Origin: Caulobacterales bacterium
GTDB lineage: Bacteria; Pseudomonadota; Alphaproteobacteria; Caulobacterales; Aquidulcibacteraceae
NCBI GenBank assembly: GCA_017303355.1
Contig: JAFLCU010000002.1
Span: 280,055 to 344,054 of the forward strand
Direction of reading: 5' to 3'
Length of the DNA: 64,000 bases
Both the position numbers and the translations under genes were made by a program. The stretch's first letter is position 1, and each line of letters starts with the position of its first letter. The notes under the pieces were generated by a model. The model had not been told where the DNA came from. It worked only from the letters and a program-made list of their open reading frames with translations, and ran no database searches. Below are positions 1-8,676 of the stretch, piece after piece.

Positions 1-706
1 AATCCGGCAAATCCTGGACGTCAGAGCGACCGTTTTGGATCGCGCTCTCGCGCAGCAAATTATACGACGAACGGATCGAGGTGTACGGATCGACCGAGTC
101 CTGCAGATCGTCTACCGCTTCAATGACTTGCTCGCGCGCCGACAACGCCGTCAGTGCGGTGCGGCTTGCACGATAAGCGTAGGCGTCATCGCCGCGCATC
201 CATGTGAACGGATCGAACACCGTATCGACAACGCGGCCTGTCGTGTCGCGCAAATTGGTCGGGCCCATCAACGGCACGAAAATGTAGGGGCCTTCGTCGA
301 CGCCCCACACCGCGAGCGTTTGGCCGAAATCTTCGTCGTGCCGCTCAAGGCCCATGCCCGAGGCGGGGTCGAATAAGCCCGCGACTCCGATCGTCGTGTT
401 CACGGCAAAGCGCGCGGCGGTTACGCCGCCGCGGCCGACCTCGCCTTGCAGCAGATCGTTGGCGAAGATCACGGGTCCGCGCAGGTTGCGCAGGAAATTG
501 AGCACGCCTTGGCGCACGGGGCTCGGCGTCACGGCGCGATAGCCGCGCGCCACTGGCTCAAGCACGGCGCGATCGACGCTATCGTGAACCGCATACATGT
601 CGCGGTTGAACCCCTCCCACGGATCGCCATCGTCATCCTGGGCGAAGGCCACGCTCGGAGCGGTCAGCGCCAAAGCTAGCGCCAAAATCGAGACTTTCCC
701 CCGCAT
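1..706 (-). CDS. mlaA: MlaA-family outer-membrane lipid asymmetry protein (3' end beyond window)
   Basis: The frame is open from the ATG at 706 to the window edge, about 235 codons. MlaA (VacJ) sits in the outer membrane and removes misplaced phospholipids for the Mla retrograde pathway. Residues 28-35 read DPWEGFNR, the family signature, followed by the expected NxxxRN- and LPxxGP-like stretches (for example FVPLMGP). The N-terminus (residues 1-22, ending AFA) looks like a signal peptidase I substrate. No lipobox cysteine is visible, which is unusual for a family named as lipoproteins. The other mla genes are not in the window. The C-terminus is missing because the sequence stops here. Family assignment is firm; attachment to the membrane is uncertain. 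Confidence 0.9.
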   Translation of the reverse strand, partial: MRGKVSILALALALTAPSVAFAQDDDGDPWEGFNRDMYAVHDSVDRAVLEPVARGYRAVTPSPVRQGVLNFLRNLRGPVIFANDLLQGEVGRGGVTAARFAVNTTIGVAGLFDPASGMGLERHDEDFGQTLAVWGVDEGPYIFVPLMGPTNLRDTTGRVVDTVFDPFTWMRGDDAYAYRASRTALTALSAREQVIEAVDDLQDSVDPYTSIRSSYNLLRESAIQNGRSDVQDLPD

Positions 707-755
707 CTCCAGACTCCGAGCCCCTTTCTGAGGTTCACGGCAAATAATGGCCCGA

Positions 756-778
756 TACGGTTAATCAACTTTACCGTA
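756..778. promoter_or_regulatory. Inverted repeat upstream of mlaA
   Basis: TACGGTTAA at 756-764 and TTTACCGTA at 770-778 form a 9-bp inverted repeat (one mismatch) around TCAAC, in the 235-bp gap between divergent mlaA and the ArsR-type gene. It lies 50 bp upstream of the mlaA start and could be an operator. No regulator is recognised for it. The rest of the gap (707-941) is AT-richer than its surroundings and holds no convincing gene. Confidence 0.3.
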
Positions 779-947
779 ACGCCGGATGAACGCGGCGTTT
801 GGCCGGCTGGCCGCGAATAATCTCAGGTAATCAACTGATTTTATTTCAAAAATCATGCTGGCGCGGCGTTCAGGTCACAGCCGACGATCTTTTTGCGCCC
901 GCGAGAACGCGCGGTGCGCGTGAGGGGCTTCCGCTTGCAGTTTGGTT

Positions 948-1940
948 ATGTCACATAAAGATATGTTTATATCTCCAACTCAGCCCGTGCCGGAACGCCG
1001 CGACGCCGAACGCGTCGTCGCCGCCTTGCGCGCGGCGGGGGAGCAGACGCGGCTGCGGGCGCTGGCGCTGCTCACGGAGGGCGAACTGGCGGTAGGCGAA
1101 CTGGCGCAGGCGCTGGGGCAAAGCCAGCCGCGCGTGAGCCGGCATCTGAAGCTGCTGACGGAAGCAGGCCTGGTCGAGCGCGCGCCGGAAGGCGCGTGGG
1201 TGTTCTATCGCTTGCCACGCGCACATACGACGGAGCGTCATCTCGCGGACGCGACGCTCTCCATGCTCGATCCAAGCGATCCGGTGTTGGCGCGCGATGT
1301 TGAGCGCCTGAATGAAATACGCGCCGCGCGTGACGATGCCGCCGCTGAATATTTCGAGCGCAACGCCGCCGATTGGGATCGCGTGCGTGCGCTGCATTTG
1401 CCTGAGACGGATATCGATAGCGCCGTGCTCGCGGCGGCGGGCGTTGGGCCGTTTGAATTGATGGTTGATGTCGGCGTCGGCCAGGGGCGGATGATTCAAT
1501 TGTTCGCCGATCGCGTGCGCCGCGCCGAGGGCTTCGACACGTCGCGGCAGATGCTGGCGATTGCGCGCTCTTCGTTGGGCGATCTCAAATCAAAAGCGGC
1601 GGTGCGGTTTGGCGATGCGTATGCGCCGCCGGTCGAAGCGGGTGCGGCTGACCTCGTGACGATACATCAAGTGCTACATTTCCTGGCCGATCCAGGCCGC
1701 GCGATTGTGGAAGCGGTCCGTGCGCTGAAGCCTGGCGGGCGTTTGGTGATCGTCGATTTCGCGCCGCATGAATTGGAATTCCTGCGTGAAGAGCACGCGC
1801 ATCGCCGGCTTGGTTTTGCGGACGCCGAGATCAGGGAATGGTGCGATGCCGCCGGCATCGCGCAGGTGAAAGCCACAACGCTCGCGCCGGAGAAGCGTGG
1901 CGCGCTCACTGTGAAAATTTGGGCGGGGGACAAAGCATGA
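948..1940 (+). CDS. ArsR-family regulator fused to SAM-dependent methyltransferase domain
   Basis: The N-terminal third is an ArsR winged helix (ALRAAGEQTRLRALALL, then a recognition-helix region SQPRVSRHLKLL). The remainder is a class I methyltransferase-like domain with a glycine-rich SAM loop (DVGVGQGRM). Fusions of this type beside metF are known in alphaproteobacteria. The related SahR regulators sense S-adenosylhomocysteine and control methionine recycling, so a sensing rather than catalytic role for the second domain is inferred. The start is uncertain: TTG 942, ATG 948, ATG 963 and GTG 987 are in frame, none has a strong ribosome site, and a palindrome at 954-971 overlaps the first three. 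If that palindrome is a promoter operator, GTG 987 is more likely. The stop overlaps the metF ATG. Confidence 0.85.
   Translation: MSHKDMFISPTQPVPERRDAERVVAALRAAGEQTRLRALALLTEGELAVGELAQALGQSQPRVSRHLKLLTEAGLVERAPEGAWVFYRLPRAHTTERHLADATLSMLDPSDPVLARDVERLNEIRAARDDAAAEYFERNAADWDRVRALHLPETDIDSAVLAAAGVGPFELMVDVGVGQGRMIQLFADRVRRAEGFDTSRQMLAIARSSLGDLKSKAAVRFGDAYAPPVEAGAADLVTIHQVLHFLADPGRAIVEAVRALKPGGRLVIVDFAPHELEFLREEHAHRRLGFADAEIREWCDAAGIAQVKATTLAPEKRGALTVKIWAGDKA
954..971. promoter_or_regulatory. Candidate SahR/ArsR-type operator palindrome
   Basis: CATAAAGATATGTTTATA matches its own reverse complement at 14 of 18 positions, centred on ATAT. It is an AT-rich island in GC-rich DNA, at the head of the methionine operon and next to an ArsR-type regulator gene. 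ArsR proteins bind such dyads, so an autoregulatory operator is the simplest reading. Confidence 0.55.
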
Positions 1941-2845
1941 GCGCGCACGCGCACAATCTGATCGCGGAGGCGGCCGAACGCATGGGCAGCCCGCGCGTGT
2001 CGTTCGAGTTCTTCCCGCCGAAAACGGAAGTGCTTGAGGCGCAGCTCTGGGACTCGATCCGCAAGCTTGAGCCGCTCAATCCAAGCTTCGTCTCGGTGAC
2101 ATACGGCGCGGGCGGCTCCACGCGCGATCGCACGCACCGCACGGTGGCGCGCATCGTGGAAGAAACCACACTGAAGCCGGCCGCGCACCTCACCTGCGTT
2201 GGCGCCAGCCGCGACGAGATCGACAGCGTGCTGCGCGATTATTGGAGCGCGGGCGTGCGCCACATCGTGGCGCTGCGCGGCGATCCGCCTGGCGGCGTCG
2301 GCACAGCCTATGCGCCGCATCCGGAAGGCTATGCGAGCGCGATCGATCTGGTCGAGGGCGCCAAGCGCGTCGGCGCCTTTGAGATATCGGTGGCGGTGCA
2401 TCCGGAAAAGCATCCGGCATCGCTGACCTGGGCGCACGATGTCGAGAATTTCAAGCGCAAGCTTGAAGCGGGCGCCACGCGCGGCATTTCGCAATTCTTC
2501 TTCGACGCGGATGTTTTCCTGCGTTTCCGCGACCGCTTGGCCAGCGCTGGCGTTACGGCCCCGATTCTGCCGGGCATCATGCCGGTCACGAACGTGAAGG
2601 GTCTGCGCAAAATGGCCGAAGGCTGCGGCGCGACGCTGCCGGCTTGGCTCATTCGCTTGTTCGATGGCTTGGATGACGATCCAGACACGCGCCGCTTAGT
2701 GACGGCGGCGACCACGGCGCAGCTCTGCGCGCAGCTTGCGGCGGAAGGCGTCGAGGATTTTCATTTCTACACGCTGAACCGGGCTGATCTCACGCTGGCG
2801 ATCTGCCGGATTCTGGGCGTGCGTGTGCAGGAGCAAGCGGCATGA
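1937..2845 (+). CDS. metF: 5,10-methylenetetrahydrofolate reductase
   Basis: A 302-residue protein of normal MetF length. This cytoplasmic FAD enzyme reduces 5,10-methylene-THF to 5-methyl-THF, the methyl donor used by the methionine synthase encoded downstream. The start FEFFPPK (residues 23-29), the VSVTYGAGGS stretch, ALRGDPPGG and the C-terminal DFHFYTLNR are characteristic of the family. The ATG at 1937 was chosen because it overlaps the stop of the upstream regulator gene and directly precedes the conserved N-terminus; a longer open frame from 1838 adds only non-homologous sequence. The stop overlaps the metH1 ATG by 4 bp, suggesting translational coupling. Confidence 0.96.
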   Translation: MSAHAHNLIAEAAERMGSPRVSFEFFPPKTEVLEAQLWDSIRKLEPLNPSFVSVTYGAGGSTRDRTHRTVARIVEETTLKPAAHLTCVGASRDEIDSVLRDYWSAGVRHIVALRGDPPGGVGTAYAPHPEGYASAIDLVEGAKRVGAFEISVAVHPEKHPASLTWAHDVENFKRKLEAGATRGISQFFFDADVFLRFRDRLASAGVTAPILPGIMPVTNVKGLRKMAEGCGATLPAWLIRLFDGLDDDPDTRRLVTAATTAQLCAQLAAEGVEDFHFYTLNRADLTLAICRILGVRVQEQAA

Positions 2846-3903
2846 ACCGCGATCAACGTATCGCCGCGCTGAACGCCGAAATGGGCAAGCGCATCTTGAC
2901 GCTCGACGGCTCGATGGGGGCGTATCTGCAGGGCTTTGGTCTGACGACCAATGATTTCCACGGCACGCGCTTCATCGAGCATCCGATGTCGCTGAAAGGC
3001 AACAACGATCTGCTGGTGCTGACGCAGCCGGAGACGATCACGAAGGTGCACAACGCTTATCTTGATGCGGGCGTCGATATCATCAGTACGAACACGTTTT
3101 CCGCGACGCGGATCAGCCAGGCGGAATACGCGCTGGAAGATGTCGTCTATGAGATCAATGTCGAAGCCGCGCAGCTCGCGCGCGCGACGTGTGATGCGTT
3201 CGAGGCCAAGGATGGCCGCCCGCGCGCCGTAGCCGGTGCGATTGGGCCGACGACGAAATTGCTTTCGATGTCGCCGGAGGTTGGTGATCCCGGCCGTCGT
3301 GACAGCGATTTCGACACGATGGCGAAAGGCTATGAGGAGCAAATCCTGGGCCTGATCGAAGGCGGCGCCGATATCCTGTTGATCGAAACCATAACGGACA
3401 CGCTGAACGCCAAGTCCGCGCTGTGGGCGGCATGGGAGGCGTTCGATAAGACGGGTGTGGAACTGCCGCTCTGGATCAGCGGCACGATCACGGATCGCTC
3501 GGGCCGTACGCTGTCAGGGCAGACGGTGGAGGCGTTCTACAATTCGCTGCGCCACGCCAATCTTTGGGCGATCGGCCTGAATTGCGCGCTCGGCCCGCAG
3601 GACATGCGCGCGTTCCTCGCCGATCTCGCGCGTGTCGCCGAATGCGCGGTGAGCGCCTATCCGAACGCCGGTTTGCCGAACGCGATGGGCGCGTATGACG
3701 AGACGCCGCATTCGATGGAAGCGCATTACGCCGAATGGGCGCGCGCTGGTTTGCTCAATATCGCCGGCGGCTGCTGCGGCACGACGCCGGAGCATATCGC
3801 GCACATGCGCCACGCCGTCGAAGGCGTGGTGCCGCGCGCGATCCCGGCGCGGGATGCGCGGCTGCGGCTGGCGGGGCTGGAGCCGTTTACGGCGGCGGCG
3901 TAA
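2842..3903 (+). CDS. metH1: Methionine synthase I, homocysteine-binding subunit (split MetH, part 1)
   Basis: A 353-residue stand-alone homocysteine S-methyltransferase domain, the N-terminal module of cobalamin-dependent MetH. The expected zinc-binding cysteines are present: C248 in GLNCALG and C311-C312 in [10 protein letters not shown]. The DGSMGAYLQ motif near residue 22 is typical. The protein binds and activates homocysteine; the folate, B12 and activation modules are on a separate protein encoded at 5160. Splitting MetH this way is known in several alphaproteobacteria. It overlaps metF by ATGA. Three unrelated genes now separate the two MetH halves. Confidence 0.95.
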   Translation: MNRDQRIAALNAEMGKRILTLDGSMGAYLQGFGLTTNDFHGTRFIEHPMSLKGNNDLLVLTQPETITKVHNAYLDAGVDIISTNTFSATRISQAEYALEDVVYEINVEAAQLARATCDAFEAKDGRPRAVAGAIGPTTKLLSMSPEVGDPGRRDSDFDTMAKGYEEQILGLIEGGADILLIETITDTLNAKSALWAAWEAFDKTGVELPLWISGTITDRSGRTLSGQTVEAFYNSLRHANLWAIGLNCALGPQDMRAFLADLARVAECAVSAYPNAGLPNAMGAYDETPHSMEAHYAEWARAGLLNIAGGCCGTTPEHIAHMRHAVEGVVPRAIPARDARLRLAGLEPFTAAA

Positions 3904-3910
3904 GGAGCTA

Positions 3911-3938
3911 TTCTAGAAATTGAAATTGAAGTCTAGAA
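3911..3938. promoter_or_regulatory. Paired TCTAGA boxes, candidate VapB operator
   Basis: Two copies of a palindromic box, TTCTAGAA at 3911-3918 and GTCTAGAA at 3931-3938, are spaced 20 bp apart (about two helical turns) in the 48-bp gap before vapB. Toxin-antitoxin operons are usually autoregulated through such repeated dyads bound by the antitoxin. Confidence 0.5.
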
Positions 3939-3951
3939 AGATGCGCCAAAG

Positions 3952-4209
3952 ATGGGATTAAGCATTAAAAATGAAGACGTTGAGGCCAGGGTGCGAAAAC
4001 TGGCGGAGGCAACCGGGCTCGGCGTGACCGAAGCGATCGACGATGCGGTGCGGCGGCGTCTGCAAGCGCTGGAGCATGACCAGGAGACGGAGCGGGCGCG
4101 TCTGCATGCGGCGATCGAGACGATCCGCGCCAAATTCGGCCCCTTTCCGCCGCTCGATCAGGAAGCGATCGACGAGGAAATGTATGATGAAAATGGCCTG
4201 CCGCGATGA
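3952..4209 (+). CDS. vapB: Type II antitoxin, VapB (Rv0623-like)
   Basis: An 85-residue protein beginning MGLSIKNEDVEARVRKLAE, followed by a helix with VTEAIDDAVRRRL. This is the ribbon-helix-helix pattern of Rv0623-type VapB antitoxins (short beta strand, then helices that contact DNA). The acidic C-terminus, rich in Asp and Glu, is the part that would neutralise the toxin. It pairs with the PIN-domain gene immediately downstream (4-bp ATGA overlap). A longer ORF on the opposite strand is a shadow. It sits between the two halves of methionine synthase, which is an odd place for a toxin-antitoxin pair. Confidence 0.88.
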   Translation: MGLSIKNEDVEARVRKLAEATGLGVTEAIDDAVRRRLQALEHDQETERARLHAAIETIRAKFGPFPPLDQEAIDEEMYDENGLPR

Positions 4210-4601
4210 TTGTCCTGGATACGTCGGCAATAATCGCGCTGCTTAACGCCGAGCCGGAGGCGTTGGCGATGGAAGCGGCGCTCGCCGCGGACAAAGATCG
4301 CTGCATCTCCGCCGCCTCGCTTGTCGAGACAACGATGGTCGCAAGTCGCTGGGGCGATCTTGCCGCGACGGCCGGCATTGATGCATTGCTGGCGGCCCTG
4401 GAGATCGAAGTCGCGCCGTTCGATGTGGCGCAACTCGCTCTGGCGCGGCAAGCGTTCCTGAAATTCGGCAAGGGGCGAGGCCATCCCGCCCAACTCAACA
4501 TTTGTGATTGCTTTTCTTACGCGCTGGCGAAGTCGCGCGATGCGCCGTTGCTGTTCAAGGGCAAAGATTTTCCGCACACAGATATCACGGCGGCGGCGTA
4601 G
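4206..4601 (+). CDS. vapC: Type II toxin, PIN-domain ribonuclease VapC
   Basis: 131 residues with the PIN nuclease acidic set: D5 in IVLDTSAI, E41 in SLVE, D101 in LNICDCFSYALA and D121 near FKGKDFPHTD. VapC toxins are Mg-dependent ribonucleases that usually cleave tRNA or rRNA and are held inactive by VapB. All catalytic positions appear intact, so the toxin is probably functional. It overlaps vapB by ATGA and ends one base before the ATG of the next gene, so the pair may be read through from the metF-metH1 transcript as well as from its own operator region. Confidence 0.9.
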   Translation: MIVLDTSAIIALLNAEPEALAMEAALAADKDRCISAASLVETTMVASRWGDLAATAGIDALLAALEIEVAPFDVAQLALARQAFLKFGKGRGHPAQLNICDCFSYALAKSRDAPLLFKGKDFPHTDITAAA

Positions 4602-4602
4602 C

Positions 4603-5163
4603 ATGAGCAAAACATATGACGCGCTCGACGATCGTTTGATCGGCTTCATCCGCGCGCAAAAGATGTTCTTCGTGGCGACAGCGCCGTTGTCGACCGAGGG
4701 GCATGTGAACATGTCGCCGAAAGGCTATGACAGCTTCGCCATTCTCGACGCCAACACAGTCGCCTATCTCGATCTCGGCGGTTCGGGCGTGGAGACGATC
4801 GCGCATGTGCGCGAAAATGAGCGTATCACGATCATGTTTTGCGCGTTCGAAGGCGCGGCGAATATCTTGCGTCTGTACGGACGCGGCGAAGCGGTGTGTA
4901 TGGGCGAGCCTGGCTTTGATGCGCTCATGGCGCTATTCCCGACCTTCGATCGCGCCCGCGCGGTGATCCGCATTCAGGTTGATCGGATCGCCGACAGCTG
5001 CGGGTGGGGTGTGCCCTTCTATGAATTCCGCGGCGAGCGTGAGCAATTGCGCCGCTGGGTCGAGGCGCGCCCGATCGAGGAATGGGCGGAGCGCCGCTAT
5101 GCGAGCAATGGGCAAAGCATTGACGGCCTGACCGGGCTGGTGAAACCGGAACCGCGCTCATGA
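4603..5163 (+). CDS. Pyridoxamine 5'-phosphate oxidase-family flavoprotein
   Basis: 186 residues with the split-barrel FMN-binding fold of PNPOx-like proteins: an N-terminal helix ([17 protein letters not shown]), then NMSPKGYD and [16 protein letters not shown], with [11 protein letters not shown] in the core. This branch is generally annotated as PNPOx-family, and members bind FMN or F420; substrate is unknown. ATG 4603 was chosen over the longer frame because it follows the vapC stop directly. Its stop overlaps the metH2 ATG by 4 bp, so it appears translationally coupled to metH2. A redox link to cobalamin reactivation is possible but only a guess. Confidence 0.8.
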   Translation: MSKTYDALDDRLIGFIRAQKMFFVATAPLSTEGHVNMSPKGYDSFAILDANTVAYLDLGGSGVETIAHVRENERITIMFCAFEGAANILRLYGRGEAVCMGEPGFDALMALFPTFDRARAVIRIQVDRIADSCGWGVPFYEFRGEREQLRRWVEARPIEEWAERRYASNGQSIDGLTGLVKPEPRS

Positions 5164-7814
5164 CCGAGGCGACAAACCTCTTCGCCAATTTCGTCATCGT
5201 CGGTGAGCGCACCAACGTCACCGGCTCGGCGAAGTTTCGCAAGCTGATCGAGGCGGACAATTATCCGGCCGCACTCGATGTGGCGCGTCAGCAGGTCGAA
5301 AGCGGCGCCAATGTGCTCGACGTGAACGTCGACGCGGCTTTGATCGATGGGCCGGCGGCAATGAAGCGCTTTCTCAATCTGATCGCGTCCGAGCCGGATA
5401 TCGCGAAGATTCCGCTGATGATCGACAGCTCCAAATGGGAGGTGATCGAGGCGGGGCTGAAATGCGCGCAGGGCAAGTCGATCGTGAACTCGATTTCGCT
5501 GAAGGAAGGCGAGGCGGCGTTCTTGTATCACGCACGCAAAGTCCGCCGCTTTGGCGCCGCCGCCGTGGTGATGGCGTTCGATGAGGCGGGGCAGGCGGAT
5601 ACGGCCAGGCGCAAGATCGATATCTGCACGCGCGCGTACAAATTGCTCGTGGACAATGGCTTCCCGGCCGAAGACATCATCTTCGATCCGAACATTTTCG
5701 CGGTCGCGACCGGTATCGAGGAGCACGCCGATTACGCCAAGGATTTCTTCGAGGCGACGGCTTATATCCGTTCTGAATTGAAGGGCGCGCACGTTTCGGG
5801 CGGCGTCTCGAACGTGTCGTTCTCGTTCCGCGGCAATGAGCCGGTGCGCGAAGCGATGCACGCCGTGTTCCTCTATCACGCCATCCGCGCCGGCATGGAC
5901 ATGGGCATCGTCAACGCCGGTTCGCTGACGCTTTACGATGATGTCGAGCCGGAATTGCGCGAGCGCGTCGAAGACGTGCTGCTCAATCGCCGCGATGACG
6001 CAACGGAGCGCTTGCTGGATATCGCCGAAGCGGCGAAGGCGGGCGGCAAGAAGAAGGACGCGGAGCGCGATCTTTCGTGGCGTCAGACGCCGGTGAAGGA
6101 TCGGCTCGCGCATGCGCTGGTGCATGGGATCAATGAATTCATTGTCGAGGACACCGAGGAAGCGCGTCAGCAGGTCGAGCGGCCGCTGCATGTGATCGAA
6201 GGTCCGCTGATGGACGGCATGTCCATCGTCGGTGATCTCTTCGGCGCGGGGAAAATGTTCCTGCCGCAAGTGGTGAAGTCCGCGCGCGTGATGAAGCAGG
6301 CCGTCGCCTATCTCTTGCCCTTCATGGAGGAAGAGAAAGAGCGCACCGGCATGGCCGGCAAATCCAACGGCAAGATCGTGATGGCGACCGTGAAGGGCGA
6401 CGTGCACGATATCGGCAAGAATATCGTTGGCGTCGTGCTGCAATGTAACGGCTACGAGATCGATGATCTCGGCGTGATGGTCCCGTGCGACAAAATCTTG
6501 GAGCGCGCGAAGGAGATCGGCGCGGATGCGATTGGGCTTTCGGGACTGATTACGCCGTCGCTTGATGAGATGGTGTTTGTCGCGAGCGAAATGCAGCGTC
6601 TGGGCATGAATTTACCGCTGCTGATCGGCGGCGCGACCACCTCGCGCACGCACACGGCGGTGAAGATCGCGCCAGCGTATGCGGGGCCGACGATTTACGT
6701 GACCGATGCGTCGCGCGCCGTGCCCGTGGTGCAGAAGCTGCTCGGCCAGGAGCGCGATAAGCTCGTCTCGGAAACGAAGGCGGAATACGACGCGGCGCGC
6801 GAGAGCTATTTCGCGGGCCAAGATCGCCGCCCGCGTCTGCCGATCGCGAAGGCGCGCGAGCGTGGCGCGAAGCTTGAGTTCAAGCCTGTTAAGCCCAGCT
6901 TCCTCGGCGTGCGCGAGTTCAAGAATTTTCCGCTCGAAGAGCTCGTGCCCTACATCGATTGGACGCCGTTCTTTGCCTCGTGGGAGCTGATTGGCCGCTA
7001 TCCGGCGATCCTCGAAGACGACATTGTCGGCGAAGCCGCGCGCAATCTTTATCGCGACGCGCGTGCGATGCTGGACCAGTTGGTGGCGGAGAAGTGGGTG
7101 ACGGCGTCCGGCGTCATCGGCTTCTGGCCGGCGAACGCGCAAGGCGACGACATCGTGCTCTGGCAAGATGAAACACGCAGCGCCGAGCTCGCGCGCTTGC
7201 ACACGCTGCGCCAGCAAATGGACAAGGGCGAGGGCAAGCCGAATTACGCGCTCTCGGATTTCGTGGCGCCCAAGGGGGACGATTATGTCGGTGCGTTCGC
7301 GGTGACGGCGGGGATTGGCGAGGAAGAGGTCGCGATCCGCTTCAAGCGCGCGAATGACGATTATTCCGCGATCCTGGCGCAAGCTTTGTGCGACCGCTTG
7401 GCCGAGGCGTTCGCCGAAGCGATGCACGCGAAAGTGCGCAAGGAGCTGTGGGGCTACGCGTCGGACGAAGCGCTCGGCTACGACGATCTGATCGCGGAAA
7501 AGTACAAAGGCATCCGTCCCGCGCCCGGCTATCCCGCGCAGCCCGATCACACCGAGAAGCGCACCATCTTCGATTTGCTTGAGGTGAAGCAGCGTGCAGG
7601 CATCGATCTCACCGAGAGCATGGCGATGACGCCGCCGTCTTCGGTGAGCGGGCTCTATTTCGCGCATCCACAGGCGGAATATTTCGGCGTCGGCAAGATC
7701 GATCGCGATCAGGTAGAGGATTATGCGCGCCGCAAAGGCTGGGATATCGCGATGGCCGAGCGTTGGCTGTCGCCAATCTTGAGCTATGATCCGCTGCTGA
7801 AGGCTGCGGGCTAG
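5160..7814 (+). CDS. metH2: Methionine synthase II, folate/cobalamin/activation subunit (split MetH, part 2)
   Basis: 884 residues covering the remaining MetH modules in order: pterin-binding TIM barrel (about 10-290, from [15 protein letters not shown]), helical cap (about 310-400), B12-binding Rossmann domain with DVHDIGKN at 414-421 whose H416 is the cobalt ligand, and the SAM-dependent activation domain (about 570-880, including [12 protein letters not shown]). It transfers methyl from 5-methyl-THF via methylcobalamin to homocysteine bound by MetH1. The presence of the activation domain implies reductive reactivation with SAM. No cobalamin riboswitch was seen upstream. Confidence 0.96.
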   Translation: MTEATNLFANFVIVGERTNVTGSAKFRKLIEADNYPAALDVARQQVESGANVLDVNVDAALIDGPAAMKRFLNLIASEPDIAKIPLMIDSSKWEVIEAGLKCAQGKSIVNSISLKEGEAAFLYHARKVRRFGAAAVVMAFDEAGQADTARRKIDICTRAYKLLVDNGFPAEDIIFDPNIFAVATGIEEHADYAKDFFEATAYIRSELKGAHVSGGVSNVSFSFRGNEPVREAMHAVFLYHAIRAGMDMGIVNAGSLTLYDDVEPELRERVEDVLLNRRDDATERLLDIAEAAKAGGKKKDAERDLSWRQTPVKDRLAHALVHGINEFIVEDTEEARQQVERPLHVIEGPLMDGMSIVGDLFGAGKMFLPQVVKSARVMKQAVAYLLPFMEEEKERTGMAGKSNGKIVMATVKGDVHDIGKNIVGVVLQCNGYEIDDLGVMVPCDKILERAKEIGADAIGLSGLITPSLDEMVFVASEMQRLGMNLPLLIGGATTSRTHTAVKIAPAYAGPTIYVTDASRAVPVVQKLLGQERDKLVSETKAEYDAARESYFAGQDRRPRLPIAKARERGAKLEFKPVKPSFLGVREFKNFPLEELVPYIDWTPFFASWELIGRYPAILEDDIVGEAARNLYRDARAMLDQLVAEKWVTASGVIGFWPANAQGDDIVLWQDETRSAELARLHTLRQQMDKGEGKPNYALSDFVAPKGDDYVGAFAVTAGIGEEEVAIRFKRANDDYSAILAQALCDRLAEAFAEAMHAKVRKELWGYASDEALGYDDLIAEKYKGIRPAPGYPAQPDHTEKRTIFDLLEVKQRAGIDLTESMAMTPPSSVSGLYFAHPQAEYFGVGKIDRDQVEDYARRKGWDIAMAERWLSPILSYDPLLKAAG

Positions 7815-7836
7815 GCGCCCGCGCAAGGGATCGCTC

Positions 7837-8676
7837 ATGTCCGGTGCGCCGATTCAGAAGGAATATTGGAACGGGCCGGTCGGCGATCAGTGGGCCACGC
7901 ACGCTGCGCGCATAGATGCGATGCTGCGCCCGATGACCGATGATGCGCTAAAGCGCGCCGCGCTACGGCCCGGCGCTCATGTGCTCGACATCGGTTGCGG
8001 CGCGGGCGCGACCAGTCTGCGCATGGCGGAAACTGTGCGGCCGGGCGGCTCCGTTACGGGCGTCGATATTTCGGCGCCGCTGCTTCAAGTCGCGAGGGCG
8101 CGCGCCGCGAACACGGATGCGCCCGTGACGTTCGTTGAGGCGGACGCAAGCACGGCGCAATTCGATCAGCGCTTCGACGCGGCATTCTCACGTTTCGGTG
8201 TGATGTTTTTCGAACAGCCCAGTGCTGCGTTTGCAAACATTCGACGTCAAATGCGAAGCGGCGCGCGGCTGACATTCGTAAGTTGGCGCCCTGTATTTGA
8301 GAACGGGTGGGCGATGACGCCGATCGAGGCGATCGAGCCAATGTTCGACACCCCGTGGACGCCGCCAAATCCAGATGTGCCTGGCCCGTTCGGCTTGTCT
8401 GATCCCGAGAAGATCGAGCGCGTGCTCTCGCAGGCCGGCTGGACCGATATCGCGATCACCCGCTGGGACGGCCACAACATCATCGCTGGCGGCGTGGGGC
8501 TGGAGGAAAGCGCGGATTTCTTGATCCGCATCGGCCCATGCGCGCGCGCCATCAATGAGCGCGGGCTGGATGTGGCGGAGGTGCGCCGGCGGCTCGTCGA
8601 TAAGCTCGCGCCGCTGCACGACGGAACCGGCGTCGCGCTCTCGGCGGCATGCTGGCTGGTTTCGGCCGCAGGGTGA
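7837..8676 (+). CDS. Class I SAM-dependent methyltransferase
   Basis: 279 residues. VLDIGCGAGATSLRMAE (from about residue 49) is motif I of Rossmann-fold methyltransferases, and VTGVDISAPLL gives the acidic ribose-binding residue. The nearest recognisable type is the Methyltransf_11/25 group, which acts on small molecules or lipids. The start follows metH2 by 22 bp, so it may end the methionine operon. The substrate cannot be told from sequence. Confidence 0.85.
   Translation: MSGAPIQKEYWNGPVGDQWATHAARIDAMLRPMTDDALKRAALRPGAHVLDIGCGAGATSLRMAETVRPGGSVTGVDISAPLLQVARARAANTDAPVTFVEADASTAQFDQRFDAAFSRFGVMFFEQPSAAFANIRRQMRSGARLTFVSWRPVFENGWAMTPIEAIEPMFDTPWTPPNPDVPGPFGLSDPEKIERVLSQAGWTDIAITRWDGHNIIAGGVGLEESADFLIRIGPCARAINERGLDVAEVRRRLVDKLAPLHDGTGVALSAACWLVSAAG

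Noticed and set aside
548..556. GCCACTGG, resembling the B12 box of a cobalamin riboswitch near metH genes
   Set aside because: It lies inside the mlaA coding region, and the surrounding structure of a cobalamin riboswitch is absent.
5097..6443. Long open frame (448 codons) on the minus strand inside metH2
   Set aside because: It is a frame shadow of metH2, His/Arg-rich with no recognisable domain. The same holds for other long antisense frames within metH2, DUF885, the M16 gene and TIGR02302.
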